A DNA stretch of 6,546 nt from Phycisphaerae bacterium (GTDB lineage Bacteria; Planctomycetota; Phycisphaerae; Phycisphaerales; SM1A02): assembly GCA_030432455.1 (NCBI GenBank), contig JAUIHC010000175.1, positions 1-6,546 on the forward strand, read 5' to 3'. The notes below the pieces were generated by a model. The model had not been told where the DNA came from. It searched no databases and saw only the letters and a program-made list of their open reading frames with translations. Both the position numbers and the translations under genes were made by a program. Positions 5,216 through 6,546 of this stretch are shown here, piece after piece (position 1 is the stretch's first letter; each line of letters starts with the position of its first letter).

Positions 5216-5895
5216 CGACCGTGACCAGCAGGAACGCCACTCACCGCTCGGGTTCGCTCAGTCGAACCCAGACCGTCTGGCTCGCCTTCATGGGCAGCAT
5301 GACGATGTTCGGTGCGTTCTTCGCGTTCACGAGCCCCGCCACGATGACCGCGCCCACCGCGGCGATCATCGACGAGCCGATTCCCTTCGACGACGCCGGG
5401 ATCCGACAGGGGATCGAGGCGGCGACCTGGCTGAACCTGGTCGTTCATGACTCGGGCCTTCACTTCGAGGACCACGAGGACATCGATCGGCGACACCGGG
5501 CCGAGGGGCTCTCCGGCAACGGCTACCACTACGTCATCGGCAACGGCACCGGGCGGCTCGGCGACGGTGCGATCGTCGCCACCGGTCGATGGGCCGATCA
5601 GCGGCCCGGCGCCCACGTGGCCGCGAACCTTCGAGGCGGCGCCGAGGCGCTGTCGAAGGCCGACGACCTCAACCGGGTCTCGATCGGCATCTGTCTGATC
5701 GGGGATGGTGATGAGCGGGCGTTCACGCCGGCTCAGATCAAGGCCCTGCAGTCGCTGGTCCTCCAGTTGCAGGCGAGATTCGACATCGACGACGACCACG
5801 TGTTCCTGCATCGCGACGTGAGTGACGTCGACGCTCCCGGTCGATACTTCCCGAGTGCGGAGTTCGATCGGTTCCTCAACGCGTCTCGTCCCTGA
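5212..5895 (+). CDS. PGRP/Amidase_2-type peptidoglycan amidase-like protein, membrane-anchored
   Basis: The 227-aa product resembles N-acetylmuramoyl-L-alanine amidases of the T7 lysozyme/PGRP fold, which cut or bind peptidoglycan outside the cytoplasm. Residues 1-21 are basic, and about 22-40 form a hydrophobic signal or anchor (TVWLAFMGSMTMFGAFFAFT). The domain follows: VVHDSG with zinc-type His79, DIDRRHRAEG (90-99), NGYHYVIGNG with Tyr105 (103-112), DGAIVATGRW, PGAHVAANLRG with His135, VSIGICLIGD, and LHRDVSDVDAPGRYF with His200. Eight residues after His200, where T7 lysozyme has its Cys zinc ligand, there is Ala208, next to Asp207. The enzyme may therefore bind without cutting, or use Asp207. 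GTG 5212 is the first common start after an in-frame TGA at 5176; GTG 5221 is an alternative. There is no Shine-Dalgarno sequence. The kinase gene begins 59 bases downstream. Confidence 0.88.
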   Translation: MTTVTSRNATHRSGSLSRTQTVWLAFMGSMTMFGAFFAFTSPATMTAPTAAIIDEPIPFDDAGIRQGIEAATWLNLVVHDSGLHFEDHEDIDRRHRAEGLSGNGYHYVIGNGTGRLGDGAIVATGRWADQRPGAHVAANLRGGAEALSKADDLNRVSIGICLIGDGDERAFTPAQIKALQSLVLQLQARFDIDDDHVFLHRDVSDVDAPGRYFPSAEFDRFLNASRP

Positions 5896-5954
5896 TCGCG
5901 GTCACCGCTGCGCCTGCCGGGTTCGCAGGGGCCGAACCGAGCGTCCCCGATCGC
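5896..5954. other. Short spacer before the kinase gene
   Basis: The only structure seen in these 59 bases is a weak 5-bp hairpin CCTGC/GCAGG (5913-5917, 5925-5929) with a seven-base loop and no T-run. There is no clear promoter or ribosome-binding site, so it is unclear whether the kinase gene is read through from the amidase-like gene. Confidence 0.3.
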
Positions 5955-6546
5955 ATGGCTGATCCTCTCGAACTCTTCGGGCATCCGGTGCTCGGTCGGA
6001 TCGGCGTCGGCGCCGCCAGCGTCATCTACAAGGTCCGCGAGCCGCACGGGACGAGACTGCTCGCCCTGAAGCATGTCGTGAAGCGATCCGAGAAGGATCA
6101 GCGATTCCTCGATCAGGTGGTCGAGGAGCACCGTATCGGGTCACCGCTGGTGCATCCCTCGATTCGTCGCATCGGGAAGCTTCTGCGTCGCCGTCGGATG
6201 TTCAGGCTCGCCGAGGTCGGCCTGCTCATGGAGTATGTGGACGCGCCGGGGCTCGATCAGATCCCGCCGCCCTCGCCGCTCGACGCGGTCCGGATCTTCA
6301 TACGGATCGCCGAAGGCCTTCACGCGATGCACGAGCGACGGATCGTGCATGCGGACATGAAGCCGACCAACGTGCTGGTGGGCCCGGATCTGGTGAAGAT
6401 CATCGATCTCGGTCAGGCCTGTCCGGTGGACACCCGCAAGGAGCGGATCCAGGGGACGCCCGGCTACATCGCGCCGGAGCAGGCCCATCGTCGCCGGATC
6501 ACCGAACGGACGGATGTCTACAACCTCGGGGCCACGATGTACTGGA
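5955..6546 (+). CDS. Hanks-type serine/threonine protein kinase, 3' end outside window
   Basis: The first 197 residues are visible and no stop is reached. Kinase subdomains appear in order: the glycine loop GVGAASVIYKV (17-27, third Gly replaced by Ser), ALK with the ATP-binding Lys39, a likely helix-C Glu at 57 or 58, the hinge LLMEYVDAPGL (90-100), and the catalytic loop VHADMKPTNVLV (131-142) with Asp134, Lys136 and Asn139. The metal-binding motif is DLG (151-153, Asp151), followed by GTPGYIAPEQ (167-176) and DVYNLG (187-192). All core catalytic residues are kept. The HRD arginine is Ala, which predicts a kinase not switched on through the classical Arg contact with a phosphorylated activation loop. 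ATG 5955 places homology from about residue 8 and no better start was seen. The N-terminal kinase domain is cytoplasmic; any C-terminal membrane or sensor domain is off the window. It should phosphorylate Ser/Thr on unknown proteins. Confidence 0.93.
   Translation, partial: MADPLELFGHPVLGRIGVGAASVIYKVREPHGTRLLALKHVVKRSEKDQRFLDQVVEEHRIGSPLVHPSIRRIGKLLRRRRMFRLAEVGLLMEYVDAPGLDQIPPPSPLDAVRIFIRIAEGLHAMHERRIVHADMKPTNVLVGPDLVKIIDLGQACPVDTRKERIQGTPGYIAPEQAHRRRITERTDVYNLGATMYW

Noticed and set aside
1..6546. tRNA or rRNA genes, CRISPR arrays, insertion sequences
   Set aside because: No cloverleaf or T-loop, no regularly spaced repeats beyond the short 18-bp array, no transposase and no terminal inverted repeats were seen.

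Overview
The window is high-GC bacterial DNA (about two thirds G+C by eye, with strong G/C preference at third codon positions). It holds seven confident protein genes, one of them cut at each end of the window. The gene mix is: a large secreted TPR-type protein, many lipoprotein or anchor signals, a peptidoglycan-recognition-type amidase and a Hanks-type Ser/Thr kinase. Together with weak or absent Shine-Dalgarno sequences this suggests a planctomycete, possibly Phycisphaerae. That placement is an inference from style and content; no rRNA or other marker is present.

Layout. Positions 1-1806 (+) hold the 3' part of a secreted protein of unknown function with an Ala-X-Ala signal cleavage site, an acidic low-complexity middle and a C-terminal TPR-like helical part. 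Positions 1927-2232 (+) encode a small, highly charged hypothetical protein. It converges on metF (2272-3171, -; methylenetetrahydrofolate reductase), with a perfect 7-bp hairpin between the two stops. metF is divergent from rex (3239-3895, +; NADH/NAD+-sensing repressor) across 67 bp. Each of these two genes has a TAnnnT hexamer 6-7 nt before its ATG, which suggests leaderless transcripts. rex overlaps a coiled-coil lipoprotein gene (3882-4526) by 14 nt, and that gene overlaps a 74-residue lipoprotein gene (4523-4747) in an ATGA arrangement, so the three look like one translationally coupled operon.

Positions 4748-5211 contain no convincing long gene. They hold small hairpins, a perfect 10-bp GC stem-loop at 5094-5120, and an 18-bp tandem repeat with the core TTGAGGA. 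They also hold a possible nine-codon leader ORF (5186-5215) whose stop overlaps the GTG start of the next gene. That gene (5212-5895, +) is a membrane-anchored or exported PGRP/Amidase_2 protein in which the Cys zinc-ligand position is Ala. A Ser/Thr protein kinase gene begins at 5955 and runs off the window end.

How the genes may work together. Rex reads the NADH/NAD+ ratio and MetF of the bacterial type usually consumes NADH, so the shared rex-metF promoter region may link one-carbon metabolism to redox state. The two lipoproteins tied to rex would place envelope proteins under the same control. The amidase-like protein and the kinase suggest cell-envelope sensing, but nothing in the sequence links them functionally. 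The most original observations are the rex-lipoprotein operon, the altered zinc site of the amidase-like protein, and the repeat plus mini-ORF leader in front of it.
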